A stretch of 64,000 nt of DNA from Mycobacterium numidiamassiliense (GTDB lineage: Bacteria; Actinomycetota; Actinomycetes; Mycobacteriales; Mycobacteriaceae), in contig NZ_FUEZ01000004.1 of assembly GCF_900157365.1 (NCBI RefSeq), positions 1,041,066 through 1,105,065 of the forward strand, in the 5' to 3' direction. The notes beneath the pieces were generated by a model, which was not told the DNA's origin, made no database searches, and saw only the letters and a list, made by a program, of their open reading frames with translations. Position numbers and translations under genes: made by a program. Positions 16,713 to 25,166 of the stretch are shown one piece after another (positions within the stretch are counted from its first letter, which is position 1; each line of letters starts with the position of its first letter).

Positions 16713-16779
16713 TCGATCGACCTCCCCTCCACTGATGCCCAAGGCGCGCACAGTCGCAGCACTGGTGGCCCTGCGGCAA

Positions 16780-16821
16780 GTGTACTACATTTGTCAGAGA
16801 GTGTACTACATTTGCCAGACA
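16780..16821 (+). repeat. Two tandem 21-bp repeats, probable operator pair
   Basis: Two adjoining 21-bp units (16780-16800 and 16801-16821) share the core gtgtactacatttg and differ at two positions. They sit between the divergent starts of the antitoxin (16712) and the membrane protein (16836). A spacing of exactly two helical turns places both cores on the same DNA face, as expected for cooperative binding by a dimeric repressor such as the adjacent Phd-type protein. Confidence 0.7.
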
Positions 16822-16835
16822 CCAGGAGGATGGAC

Positions 16836-17711
16836 GTGGATGACCCTCCCGAACTGGTCGGATCCCACTTCGGCGCTTCGATCGAGAACCTCCGCGCCAC
16901 GCTACGGTGGCTGATCGCGTCGGCTGGTGCCGTCGTTGCCGCCATCATCGCGGGGGCGCAACTCGTGGACTATTCCAAACGAAGCGTACTTGGGGTTGTA
17001 CTGGCCGCGTCAGCGGTCATTCTTGGGTTGGCACTAACACTGATCCTGCTCGCTCAAACGGCCAGAGTGCTCACCGTTCCTCGCCCAATGGCTACGGACT
17101 TGGATAGGGCAGAGTTTGACGCTGATGCGGGGGATATCAATGTTCGACTCAGCGGTGAAATGAATCTGAAAGTTCAGTGGATCATCGATCGGAAAAGTTA
17201 TTTACTTGGAGGTTACGATACCGTTCACGATCTTCTGGTTGCGTGGAAAACAGCCGATAGCGAGTGCCAGGACAAATCAGATGACCAAAATCTGGCGGCA
17301 GAATTAAAGCGACTTGAGCGGCAGATTGATATTGTAGAAGAGGCCGCACATTATCGGGATCTATCGAACGCTTACGATCGTCTCATACGACGATTCTCTA
17401 AAGGTTCCATCGCCTTTATTGTCAGCGTGATATTATTCGCAGTCTCTGGAATCGCCGGTCGCCCTCCAGATAGTAAGCCGAGCAATGTCATCACTCAACC
17501 GATCCCCGTACGCGTCTTTATAAGTGCGCCAAGTGATGTACCGGCATCGTGCCAGGAGCGCGACGGTGTTGCCATCGGCGGAGATCTGACCAAACCCATC
17601 GTGGTTATGCCGCCGACCCCCGCGTGCAGTGCTGCGACTATGTCGGGCGGGAAATCTGGCATCGTAATTGTCCCTAAGGTGCCGCTCAAGGGCACTGACA
17701 CCCCGCCATGA
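16836..17711 (+). CDS. Membrane protein with two N-terminal TM helices, coiled region and third TM helix
   Basis: The protein is about 291 residues long. Two membrane helices lie near the N terminus (IASAGAVVAAIIAGAQLV and VVLAASAVILGLALTLILLA). A long hydrophilic part with a likely coiled coil follows (AAELKRLERQIDIVEEAAHYRDL), then a third helix (GSIAFIVSVILFAVSGIAG) and an external tail with two Cys. GTG 16836 is preferred because AGGAGG lies 6 nt upstream; ATG 16830 overlaps that box. I do not recognise the family. The plan resembles SLATT-like or other effector membrane proteins of defence loci in shape only. It shares its control region with the antitoxin gene. Confidence 0.65.
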   Translation: MDDPPELVGSHFGASIENLRATLRWLIASAGAVVAAIIAGAQLVDYSKRSVLGVVLAASAVILGLALTLILLAQTARVLTVPRPMATDLDRAEFDADAGDINVRLSGEMNLKVQWIIDRKSYLLGGYDTVHDLLVAWKTADSECQDKSDDQNLAAELKRLERQIDIVEEAAHYRDLSNAYDRLIRRFSKGSIAFIVSVILFAVSGIAGRPPDSKPSNVITQPIPVRVFISAPSDVPASCQERDGVAIGGDLTKPIVVMPPTPACSAATMSGGKSGIVIVPKVPLKGTDTPP

Positions 17712-17968
17712 CCTTGACGACCCCACCTAGGTCATGGCGACATTCACCCTCCACCCGGGTTCCCTAGGCGGCCGTCGGCCCTATCCCGGGCAAAGTTTGG
17801 GTTGCCTGGCGCCGCCACTGGCCAACCACGCAGTCGTATCCATGCGAGGCGGACATTTTCTCCGCTGAACAGCCTGCGTTCAACTAGGCGAATGCTTGGA
17901 ACACGTTAGTCGCTTATAGTTTTTGCGTGAGGCGGCAGGTGGCGGCCCGGGTTGGTTAGGCGGAGCAC
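17712..17968. other. Intergenic region, no gene seen
   Basis: This stretch between the membrane protein and the mini-lipoprotein holds no supported frame. It should carry the promoter of the lipoprotein gene. Confidence 0.35.
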
Positions 17969-18085
17969 ATGAAAACTATCGCAAGTAAAGTCGCTTTGGC
18001 CTTCATGCTTGCTTTCGCCAGCGTCTCAGCTTCGGGTTGTGCCACCCCAGTCGTCAACTGCAACAATGGCATTGGCGGCTGCTAG
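17969..18085 (+). CDS. 38-residue mini-lipoprotein
   Basis: ATG 17969 opens a frame of 38 codons that encodes MKTIASKVALAFMLAFASVS..., a lipoprotein signal peptide with a lipobox ASGC at Cys24. Only 14 mature residues follow, with two further Cys (VVNCNNGIGGC). A CGGAG box lies close upstream. Entericidin-like or phage-encoded mini-lipoproteins have this form. The hydrophobic signal plus lipobox in so short a frame makes chance unlikely. Confidence 0.6.
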   Translation: MKTIASKVALAFMLAFASVSASGCATPVVNCNNGIGGC

Positions 18086-18128
18086 GTTCACGCTAGATAG
18101 TCTCGGCTTCCCGCTGTAGTAACTAGTC

Positions 18129-18148
18129 CCAGGCCAGGCCAGGCCAGG
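18129..18148 (+). repeat. (CCAGG)4 microsatellite
   Basis: Four perfect head-to-tail CCAGG units, followed by one further C. It lies in the non-coding DNA between the mini-lipoprotein and the Cys-rich protein genes. Such a tract is prone to slippage; no effect on a gene can be seen. Confidence 0.8.
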
Positions 18149-18374
18149 CGATGCGTGTTACGGGCAAAGTGTGCAGGGCCGCCCTCCGCCACTTGCGGAG
18201 CAGGCAGTTTGTACCCCCGCAATGTCTTAGTACCCCAGTCAGGGTTAAGGAACTGATCAGGAATGCTTTCCTGAGTTAGCGTGCTAAGACTGCGCTTGGA
18301 CGCAAATACTCGTCCGCGCTACAGAAATTTGTCGGCTCTGAGCTTTAGCATCAGCGTCGACACGAGGAGCTGAG

Positions 18375-18536
18375 ATGGCCGAATACTGCCGGTGTGAGCA
18401 TCCGAGGGACTCGCACGTCGACGGTACTGGTGAATGTGGCGGTACTAGATCAACGCGTAATGCGCAGTATGTGCGCGACCAAATTGATAAGTGTGGGTGC
18501 CCGGCGTTCCGCCAGCCTCTCCGTCCACCACCGTGA
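18375..18536 (+). CDS. Small Cys-rich (zinc-ribbon-like) phage-type protein
   Basis: The 53-residue protein MAEYCRCEHPRDSHVDG... has five Cys plus His in a pattern (CRCEH...GEC...KCGCPAF) seen in small proteins of mycobacteriophages and prophages that probably bind zinc. The ATG at 18375 has GAGGAG 5 nt upstream. Function unknown. Its presence near the integrase supports a phage origin for this end of the element. Confidence 0.65.
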   Translation: MAEYCRCEHPRDSHVDGTGECGGTRSTRNAQYVRDQIDKCGCPAFRQPLRPPP

Positions 18537-18546
18537 GCATGCCTCC

Positions 18547-19059
18547 TCATGGCATCTCCTGCGGGCAAAATGCTTGGGCTGCATCCCGTATCCAACTCCT
18601 GGCGGTGTCGTCAGTGGTGGTGTCTGGGTATTTGACTCTGAACGCTCTGGTAGCTGAATCCAGGGTGGCTCCGGGTCTGGCGAGGTATTCGGACTGCTCT
18701 TTACCCGTCGCTATGGCTGTGGCGCGGTCGTAGCCGTTCCAGCTGGCGGTGTCCCAATTGTCTTCAGGCAATAACGCGACGAATAAGTCGTCGGGGGTTT
18801 TAGCTTGGGGCCTGGGTAGCGCTGGGGCGCGTGTAACCGTGGCTGTGGCCGACGCAGTCACCACATAGGTGGCTATTGGGGGGGCCTGAATTGTGGCCAC
18901 ATGACCAGGCTGGCGGATTAACAGCGCGGCGGCGACTCCGCCTACACCGCAGGCGAGCGCCGCGCCCATAACGCGGGAGATGGCTGGCCAATTCGACTCG
19001 GCCTGGGCGATGCGCACGGTCTCGGCTTCACATGCTGGGCCGCGCATCGTCTCGTCCAT
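18547..19059 (-). CDS. Membrane-anchored DUF732-like protein
   Basis: The 170-residue protein has an N-terminal cytosolic segment, one TM helix (about 29-50, VMGAALACGVGGVAAALLI) and a Thr/Pro/Ala-rich linker. Its C-terminal domain has the DUF732 pattern: a DDLFVALL start, an ATAIATGKEQ helix, and an end in AAQAFCP. DUF732 proteins are abundant in mycobacteria and their phages, exposed outside the membrane, with no known reaction. It starts 3 nt before the end of the integrase-side spacing (integrase stop at 19062) and is probably co-transcribed downstream of the integrase. Confidence 0.75.
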   Translation of the reverse strand: MDETMRGPACEAETVRIAQAESNWPAISRVMGAALACGVGGVAAALLIRQPGHVATIQAPPIATYVVTASATATVTRAPALPRPQAKTPDDLFVALLPEDNWDTASWNGYDRATAIATGKEQSEYLARPGATLDSATRAFRVKYPDTTTDDTARSWIRDAAQAFCPQEMP

Positions 19060-19061
19060 CG

Positions 19062-20600
19062 CTACTTGTCCTCTTTCGGCAATATGTCGATGGCGCTGTG
19101 ATCAAATACCGCGCCAGTGCCTTTACCGACGGTGTTGACCGTGACGGTTACTAGCGCGTTGATGATGGTGCGCCTGCGGCCGAGGTCCAATTTGAGGAAT
19201 GCTCTGCGTACATCTTTTGCGCCGATCACGTCTTCGAAAATCTGCGCTTTGCCGGGGTCTTCGAGAGCCGCCTTGATCTCGGCCAGCCTGCCGTTGATCT
19301 CCTCCAGCGCGGCCTTGGTGAACTGGGGGCTGGCTTTGGCGAACTCCCTACCCAGCTGTTCCAGCCTCGCCTCCAACGCTTGGCGTTCCTCACGCAAGGA
19401 CTCTGCATCCACGGGGTCTATCGGCGGCCGGAGGAGGTCTGCGGCGTCCTCGCGGGACAGCCAGCCGACGACGCGCGCGATCACCATTTCGTCGAGCTTG
19501 TCGGCGTCGCGGGAGATCTTCTGGCATCTGTTGCACGCGTATTGGCGTTGGCCACGGCTGCTGATGGCCGAGCCCAGGGGAGCGCCGCAGCCCTCCCGGC
19601 CACACCGCGCGATGCCTGACAGCAAGTGTTTACGCGCCCGTGGCGCGCCCGTGTCACGGCTAGGGTCCTTCAGCTTGTTCACGGCGCGCTGCCACGTTTC
19701 CGGCTTTACGAGCGGTGGCCACGTTCCCCTCTTCGGCCTGTCGTTCACCATGACTACGTTGCCGTTGTATTCCCTGAGTCCTGCGTTACGCGGATTCAGT
19801 AATAGGGCTCGAACCTGAGCACCCGACCAGGTGTTGCCTTTCGGTGTTTTAATGCCTGCCTTATTCCATTCGGTGGCGATCGTGCGCAGTGTGGTACCGG
19901 CGTTGAACCTGCGGTACGCCTCGCGGACGAACTTGGCCTCTGTCGCGTGCTTGCGGATGGTGTTGGTTGCGACGATCCGTTTGGTGTGGTCCCTGCGTAT
20001 CGTCCACCACTTCTTCGTCACGGGGTCGACTTCGGCGTCGTACCCGAACGGTCGGCTGGGCCAGCTGGGGCGCGCATCCTCTTCGGCCATGCGCTTATTC
20101 TCGCTTCTGTGGCGCACTGACTTCTGTTCCATCTCCATGCGCGCGAACGTGCAGCTCACCCTGGCCATCGCGCGACCTTCAGGGGTGGACAGATCAATGT
20201 TGCCGCTGCCTGCCGTGAGGATGTGGAGACCTCTGTCGTCAACCAGGTCGATCAGGTCTTCCAGCTGGCGGTGCTCCCGGTACAGCCGGTCTGACTTCCA
20301 GGGGGCGATGCCGGCATACCGCTTCCCCGGCGTGCGCGCTTTCCCGGCCTCGATGAACTTGATCATCCTGACGTAGTCGCCGCCGCGCGGTTTGGGCTTC
20401 TTCTTGCTGCCCGGCATGTGGGTGGTGGCGGAGACGTCGTTGTCCACGAACTCGTCCCACGTTGCGCCCTCCGCTGTCAGCAACTCGGTCAGGTCTTTGC
20501 GCTGGGTACTGACCTTGATCTCGCTGCCGTCCGCCGCAAGGCTCTGGCGCAGGTACATAGCGAAATGCATGCCTGCATATCTGCCGGCACGGGTGGCCAT
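19062..20600 (-). CDS. int: Large serine recombinase (integrase)
   Basis: The 512-residue protein has the resolvase/invertase catalytic domain at its N terminus (MYLRQSLAADGSEIKVSTQ, with nucleophile Ser20, and DRLYREHRQLEDLIDLVDDRG). The recombinase domain follows (RPFGYD...AKFVREAYRRFNAGTTLRTIATEWN), then a zinc ribbon (CGREGCGAPLG...CNRCQ) and a coiled-coil C terminus. This is the plan of phage integrases such as Bxb1 and phiRv1, which join attP and attB without a host factor. ATG 20600 is used; a second ATG at 20570 is possible. The gene's 5' end lies within 20 bp of the element boundary, the usual place of attP in this family. Confidence 0.92.
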   Translation of the reverse strand: MATRAGRYAGMHFAMYLRQSLAADGSEIKVSTQRKDLTELLTAEGATWDEFVDNDVSATTHMPGSKKKPKPRGGDYVRMIKFIEAGKARTPGKRYAGIAPWKSDRLYREHRQLEDLIDLVDDRGLHILTAGSGNIDLSTPEGRAMARVSCTFARMEMEQKSVRHRSENKRMAEEDARPSWPSRPFGYDAEVDPVTKKWWTIRRDHTKRIVATNTIRKHATEAKFVREAYRRFNAGTTLRTIATEWNKAGIKTPKGNTWSGAQVRALLLNPRNAGLREYNGNVVMVNDRPKRGTWPPLVKPETWQRAVNKLKDPSRDTGAPRARKHLLSGIARCGREGCGAPLGSAISSRGQRQYACNRCQKISRDADKLDEMVIARVVGWLSREDAADLLRPPIDPVDAESLREERQALEARLEQLGREFAKASPQFTKAALEEINGRLAEIKAALEDPGKAQIFEDVIGAKDVRRAFLKLDLGRRRTIINALVTVTVNTVGKGTGAVFDHSAIDILPKEDK

Positions 20601-20650
20601 AACAACCATATTACGCGCATGTATAGCGGCGTGTACCGCTGTGGATTTGC
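20601..20650. other. Probable attachment-site junction (attL/attR) of the serine-integrase element
   Basis: Integrase-side DNA ends and reductase homology begins within this interval. The reductase reading frame becomes recognisable at about 20622 (SGVYRCGFA). The short core shared by both ends cannot be defined without the other junction. Confidence 0.5.
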
Positions 20651-21113
20651 CGGCTCGCAGCAGGCCTACGAAGCCGCCTACGCCCGGCTGTTCACCGCGC
20701 TGGATTGGGTGAGCGACCGCCTGACCAACCAGCGATATCTGGTGGGCGACACCATCACCGAGGCCGACGTGCGGCTGTTCACGACACTGGCCCGCTTCGA
20801 CCCGGTGTATCACGGGCATTTCAAATGCAATCGAAGCAAGCTGTCGGAGATGCCGGTCCTATGGGCCTATGCGCGTGATTTGTTCCAGACGCCGGGCTTC
20901 GGCGACACCGTCGACTTCGTCCAAATCAAGCAGCATTACTACATCGTCCACGCCGACATCAACCCAACCCGCATCGTGCCCAAAGGCCCGGACCTCGCTA
21001 ACTGGCTTTCCCCGCATGGGAGAGAAGCGTTGGGGGGCAGGCCTTTCGGCGACGGCAAGCCGCCCGGGCCGCCGTTCGACGGCGAGCGAGTGCCGGCCGG
21101 GCACGGAGCATGA
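20619..21113 (+). pseudogene. Glutathionyl-hydroquinone reductase (GST, YqjG/ECM4-like), 3' part only
   Basis: The frame gives SGVYRCGFAGSQQAYEAAY, then DRLTNQRYLVGDTITEADVRLFTTLARFDPVYHGHFKCN, and ends INPTRIVPKGPDLANW. These are the diagnostic C-terminal GST-domain motifs of glutathionyl-hydroquinone reductases (about 320-360 residues in full). Everything before the conserved N-x-GVY segment is missing, including the thioredoxin-like half with the catalytic Cys (CPWAHR region), because the integrase element was inserted there. No ribosome-binding site precedes the remaining ATG. The host's activity is lost unless the element excises. Confidence 0.88.
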
Positions 21114-21121
21114 GTCGACGG

Positions 21122-21613
21122 TCAGCGCGAAAAGACGGTCCGCACTGACCATTCCGCGTGCGGGGCATCACGCAGTTCACCCGAGGGGTCGACCACCAAC
21201 GTCAAGAGTTGCACCACTATTCCGGTCAGCCGACCACGCTGGGGGTCGACCGACGGGATGGTGACGGCGAGCCGGGTGCCGGGCCGAAACAAGGTGGTGG
21301 CGGTATTGGCGGGATCCTCATACACCTGCAGCAGCCGCCAGGGCGCACGCGAAATAGCTTCGGGCACCGACAGTTGCACCGGATAGTGCTCGTAGACGGT
21401 CAGCTGCCCCTGGGCCTGCGGCTGCTGACAGTCGTCGAGGTTGAGCGCGTTGCAGTAGAGGTAGGGTCCGACGCGTATCAATTGCCCATGCGAATAAGCG
21501 CTGATCTCCAGCGGCTGCGGACCGTGCGGGCGCACGAGAAACCAGGTGCCGAACCCCAGTCCTGCCGATAGCGTCACCACGACGGCGAGCAACATGGCGG
21601 TGCGGCGTTTCAC
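21122..21613 (-). CDS. DUF2771 exported protein, Rv0875c homologue
   Basis: The 163-residue protein has an uncleaved or Sec-type N-terminal hydrophobic segment (LLAVVVTLSAGLGFGTWFLV) followed by the DUF2771 domain, with a YLYCN...DDCQ Cys pair. It is envelope-exposed and of unknown activity. The GTG start overlaps the stop of the MFS gene as GTGA, so the two are co-translated, as in M. tuberculosis Rv0876c-Rv0875c. It faces the reductase remnant tail to tail. Confidence 0.82.
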   Translation of the reverse strand: MKRRTAMLLAVVVTLSAGLGFGTWFLVRPHGPQPLEISAYSHGQLIRVGPYLYCNALNLDDCQQPQAQGQLTVYEHYPVQLSVPEAISRAPWRLLQVYEDPANTATTLFRPGTRLAVTIPSVDPQRGRLTGIVVQLLTLVVDPSGELRDAPHAEWSVRTVFSR

Positions 21614-23310
21614 TTCGGCACCGCCGCGGGTCGGCTGCCGCTGCGGCGCGTCCCCTCCTGTTCGACCATGATCGGCCGATTGCCGCCGAGGCCCGGGATC
21701 AGCGAGTTGCCGCGGAAGCTGACGATGGTCTGCGCCAACCCCAGGATCAACAGCGCACTGACAGCGGTGAAACCGACCCACAAATCTGTGTAGACCATGA
21801 CGCCCAGCGCGCCTCCCAACACCCACGCCAGCTGCAGCGTCGACTCCGAGCGCCCGAACCCCGACGCCCGCGATTCCTCGGGCAGGTCGTCCTGCAACGA
21901 CGCGTCCAGCGACGCCTTCGAGATCGCACTCGCCCCGGAGGTAATCAGGGTGGCGATCGCCGCCATCAGCAGGTTGCCGGCGACCGCGGCGGCGAAGGCA
22001 ACCGCGCACACCGCCACCGTGCAGCGCACCACCAGAACGGACGGCCTGCCCAGTTTCAGGCGCGCGCTGGTCATGTTGCCGGCGAAGTTGCCGATGCCGG
22101 CCGCGGCGCCGATGATGCCCAGCATCGCGAGCTGAGCCCATCCGTCAGCCTGGTGCGACTTGGCGACGAACGCCGGATATAGGAACAGGAAGCCGACCAT
22201 CACCTTGATGGTGCAGTTACCCCACAGCGAGGTAATGATGTTGCGGCCCAACGGCTGTCGAAGTGTGCCGCCGACCTTCTTGACTTCCTCGGGCCAACTA
22301 CGGCGTGGCCGCTCGCCCTCGGTGCGATAGCTCAGGGTGGCCGGGACCTCGCCCGCGGTCACCTCGACCCACTTCGGTATGTGCATGGATAGCAGGGCAC
22401 CGGCGACCGTCACCGCGGCGACGACGAACAGCGCTCCGGGCAGCTTCAGCAGACTGGTGCAGGCGAACTCCACCCCGCCTGCGATGGCCCCGCCGGCGAT
22501 AGTGCCGCCGAGCAGGCCGAACATGGTCAGCCGCGCGTTGACCCGCACCAGATCGATGGTGGGCGGCATCACCCGCGGTGTCACCGCGCTGCGCAGCACG
22601 CTGAACGATTTGGAGAACACCATCATCGCCAGCGCGCAGGGATAGAGCACCCACGACGGATAGCTGCCGGTGGCGCCGTCATAGTTGAGGATCAATATCA
22701 CCGCCAGCACGGTGCGCAGCGCGAATGACAATGCCAGCGCGACCCGTCGGCCGTGCTGCAACCGGTCCAGCGCCGGACCGATGAGCGGCGCGATTACCGC
22801 GAACGGTGCGATCGTAATAAGTAGGTAGAGCGCCACTTTCGATTTGCTCTCCCCGCTGGCAGCGGCGAAGAACAACGTGTTGGCCAGTGCGACGGCCATG
22901 GCGGAGTCGACCGCGAAGTTCGCCACTACCGGCCACGTCAGCGCGGTCAGGCCGGACTTGTCGGCTCCGTCGGCGGTGGCGGCCCGCTGGACCATCCAGT
23001 ACATCCGCGAACCCATTTCGCGGCTTCGCTGGGCCGCGGCGCGGGTGACGGTGATCCGTTCGCCGGAGGGGGCACTCCGCGGCGGCGGCGGCGGCGGCGC
23101 GCTGTCGCGATTCGGGTTTTTCTGTTGACCCAGTGGCGGCAGATAGCGGTTCGCGCTGGGCATCGGCGACGGCCGGCGCGTCCGGCGCTGATCGGAGTCG
23201 CCGGCCGGGTAGTTGGCCATGCCGGGATGCTGATTCGCGGAACCATTGCGGGTCCGGCGGCCTGAGTTCGGGGCCACGCGGCCCGGATCATCACGCCGCC
23301 GTCCAGACAC
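21610..23310 (-). CDS. MFS-type membrane transporter, Rv0876c homologue
   Basis: The 566-residue protein has a long hydrophilic Pro/Arg-rich N terminus (about 110 residues) and then about twelve membrane helices with an MFS-like loop motif (GPALDRLQHGRRVA). The conserved position, length and coupling to the DUF2771 gene identify it as the Rv0876c orthologue. Substrate is unknown. The start is GTG 23310; the basic N-terminal tail is present in mycobacterial relatives. Confidence 0.85.
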   Translation of the reverse strand: MSGRRRDDPGRVAPNSGRRTRNGSANQHPGMANYPAGDSDQRRTRRPSPMPSANRYLPPLGQQKNPNRDSAPPPPPPRSAPSGERITVTRAAAQRSREMGSRMYWMVQRAATADGADKSGLTALTWPVVANFAVDSAMAVALANTLFFAAASGESKSKVALYLLITIAPFAVIAPLIGPALDRLQHGRRVALALSFALRTVLAVILILNYDGATGSYPSWVLYPCALAMMVFSKSFSVLRSAVTPRVMPPTIDLVRVNARLTMFGLLGGTIAGGAIAGGVEFACTSLLKLPGALFVVAAVTVAGALLSMHIPKWVEVTAGEVPATLSYRTEGERPRRSWPEEVKKVGGTLRQPLGRNIITSLWGNCTIKVMVGFLFLYPAFVAKSHQADGWAQLAMLGIIGAAAGIGNFAGNMTSARLKLGRPSVLVVRCTVAVCAVAFAAAVAGNLLMAAIATLITSGASAISKASLDASLQDDLPEESRASGFGRSESTLQLAWVLGGALGVMVYTDLWVGFTAVSALLILGLAQTIVSFRGNSLIPGLGGNRPIMVEQEGTRRSGSRPAAVPK

Positions 23311-23393
23311 AAATCAATTCTCGCCTATGCCGCCGGGCAACAGGGCGTGGCTCGCCAACCTAGTATGAGAGACGCAATGCAGAGAGGAAAAGC

Positions 23394-24356
23394 GTGACCG
23401 AACCCAACGACGAATCCGCCGTGGCAACCGTGGGCGAGTGGCCCGACGAGTTGGCCGCGGTGCTCACGGGCGCGGTCGCCGCGGCCAGGGCCGCCGTCGA
23501 AGAGTTCAGCGGCGTGGAAGCCGTCGGCGACTACCTGGGCGTCAGCTACGAAGATCCGGACACCGCCACGCACCGGTTCCTGGCCCACCTGCCGGGTTAC
23601 CAGGGGTGGCAGTGGGCCGCGGTCGTCGCGGCCTACCCCGGCGCCGATCACGCCACGATCAGCGAAGTGGTGCTGGTCCCGGGCCCGACGGCACTGCTGG
23701 CGCCCGAATGGGTGCCTTGGGAGCAACGAGTGCGCCCGGGGGATTTGAGTCCCGGAGATTTCTTGGCCCCGACGGCCGACGACCCGCGACTGGTCCCGGG
23801 CTACACCGCCAGCGGCGATCCGCAGGTCGACGAGGTCGCCGCCGAAGTGGGGCTGGGCCGGCGCTGGGTGATGGGCCTCTGGGGCCGCACCGAGGCTGCC
23901 GACCGCTGGCACACGGGCGACTTCGGTCCCGACTCGGCAATGGCGCGGTCGACCAAACGCGTCTGCCGCGACTGCGGATTCTTCCTGCCGCTCGCCGGAT
24001 CGCTGGGCGCGATGTTCGGGGTATGCGGCAACGAACTGTCCGCCGACGGCCATGTCGTCGACAAGCAGTACGGCTGTGGCGCCCACTCCGACACCCCGCC
24101 GCCGGCGGGGATCGGTTCGCCGATGTATGAGCCGTTCGACGACGGTGTCCTCGACGTCCTGGAAGCGCCGTCGGAGCCTCCGGAAGCGCTCTCGGAGCCT
24201 CCGGAAGCGCCCGAGTCCGCGGAGGCGGCGCCACCCGAGTCCGAGGAGGAAGCTCCACCCGCGTCCGCGGAGGCAGCGTCGGACTCCGAGGAATCGACCG
24301 AGCCCGCGGAGCCTGCGACAGAGTCACCGGAACCGGAAGCGGATTCCTCCGACTAG
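23394..24356 (+). CDS. DUF3027 protein, Rv0877 homologue
   Basis: The 320-residue soluble protein contains the DUF3027 domain (about 15-245; GYQGWQWAAVVAAYPG, WVPWEQRVRPGDLSPGD) with a CxxC...C...C set (CRDCGFFL, GVCGNE, YGCGAH) that may bind zinc. The last 70 residues are low-complexity Glu/Pro/Ser/Ala repeats (SEPPEA). GTG 23394 follows AGAGAGGAAAA. It diverges from the Rv0876c homologue. In M. tuberculosis PPE13 (Rv0878c) lies downstream; it is absent here. Confidence 0.85.
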   Translation: MTEPNDESAVATVGEWPDELAAVLTGAVAAARAAVEEFSGVEAVGDYLGVSYEDPDTATHRFLAHLPGYQGWQWAAVVAAYPGADHATISEVVLVPGPTALLAPEWVPWEQRVRPGDLSPGDFLAPTADDPRLVPGYTASGDPQVDEVAAEVGLGRRWVMGLWGRTEAADRWHTGDFGPDSAMARSTKRVCRDCGFFLPLAGSLGAMFGVCGNELSADGHVVDKQYGCGAHSDTPPPAGIGSPMYEPFDDGVLDVLEAPSEPPEALSEPPEAPESAEAAPPESEEEAPPASAEAASDSEESTEPAEPATESPEPEADSSD

Positions 24357-24634
24357 CCAGTCGGCCGGTTGAGGAAGGACTCCATCCCGGCCTGTGCCCC
24401 ACGGTCGCCGCGGCGGGCACCGGCGAGTTGCAACAAGAAGATGCTGGTCCCGAGCACTCCGGTACCCAGCCCGGCCAGCGTTATCGGACGCCAACTCTCC
24501 AGCGTCGGTACCAGAAACGCGGCAACTGCAGCGGCCAGCCATCCCAGCGCCCCGGTCACGATGAACGGCCAGGCCCGCAGCAGCGCCGGCGGTAGCGGCG
24601 GCGGCTCGGGACTGCGGCGAGGTGCGGCGCTCAT
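24353..24634 (-). CDS. DUF2530-type membrane protein, Rv0879c homologue
   Basis: The 93-residue protein has a Pro-rich start and two membrane helices (about 22-42 and 51-72). It ends GGxxDRGAQAGMESF-like, as in its mycobacterial orthologues. Its stop overlaps that of the DUF3027 gene by four bases. Role unknown. Confidence 0.8.
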   Translation of the reverse strand: MSAAPRRSPEPPPLPPALLRAWPFIVTGALGWLAAAVAAFLVPTLESWRPITLAGLGTGVLGTSIFLLQLAGARRGDRGAQAGMESFLNRPTG

Positions 24635-24734
24635 TGCGATCAATCTATCCCGATGCGCCGGGGCCGACGAGCGCGAAGGCTGCCCTTCGTCGTTTCGTAT
24701 CCCGATTTCCCGGGTTCCGATGTAACCTCGCGCC

Positions 24735-25166
24735 ATGCCTGACAGCGATGCGCGCTTGGCCAGCGACTTGTCGTTGGCCGTCATGCGGCTCGCCCGCCAA
24801 CTACGCTTCCGGAACCCCTCGTCGCCGGTGTCCCTCTCGCAGCTGTCGGCATTGGCGACGTTGACCAACGAGGGCCCGATGACGCCCGGCGCCTTGGCGA
24901 TTCGCGAACGTGTGCGGCCACCGTCGATGACCCGGGTGATCGCGTCCCTGGCCGACGAGGGCTTCGTCGACCGCGCTCCGCACCCGGTGGACGGCCGTCA
25001 GGTGCTGGTGTCGGTGTCGGAGTCCGGTGCCGAATTGGTCAAAGCGGCCCGGCGTGCCCGCCAGGAGTGGCTCGCGGAGCGGCTCGCGACGCTCGACAGC
25101 GACAAGGTCGCCGTCCTGCGCGAGGCCGCCGACCTGATGTTGGCCCTGGTCGACGAAAGCCCGTGA
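24735..25166 (+). CDS. MarR-family transcriptional regulator, Rv0880 homologue
   Basis: The 143-residue protein has the MarR winged helix ([38 protein letters not shown], the [13 protein letters not shown] wing) flanked by dimerisation helices. It is expected to be a homodimeric repressor relieved by a ligand or oxidation. It is the first gene of a coupled three-gene unit with the rRNA/tRNA methyltransferase (GTGA overlap) and DUF2537 genes, as in M. tuberculosis. Confidence 0.9.
   Translation: MPDSDARLASDLSLAVMRLARQLRFRNPSSPVSLSQLSALATLTNEGPMTPGALAIRERVRPPSMTRVIASLADEGFVDRAPHPVDGRQVLVSVSESGAELVKAARRARQEWLAERLATLDSDKVAVLREAADLMLALVDESP

Larger units (their letters stand above)
1..20618. mobile_element. 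Integrated element with serine integrase, right part; left end outside the window
   Basis: The right boundary is defined by a large serine recombinase gene (19062-20600) lying directly beside a 5'-truncated glutathionyl-hydroquinone reductase gene whose homology starts near 20619. This is the arrangement expected when a serine integrase has recombined inside that gene. The missing N-terminal half of the reductase does not occur in the window, so the left end must lie further left if the element is contiguous. The content is accessory: decayed paralogues, signalling fusions, DUF5131/TcmP, proteases, orphan antitoxin and small phage-type proteins. It could also be two or more nested insertions; only the right junction is visible. 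Confidence 0.6.

Noticed and set aside
18129..18148. Short repeats as a possible CRISPR array
   Set aside because: Units are 5 bp without spacers; no cas genes in the window.
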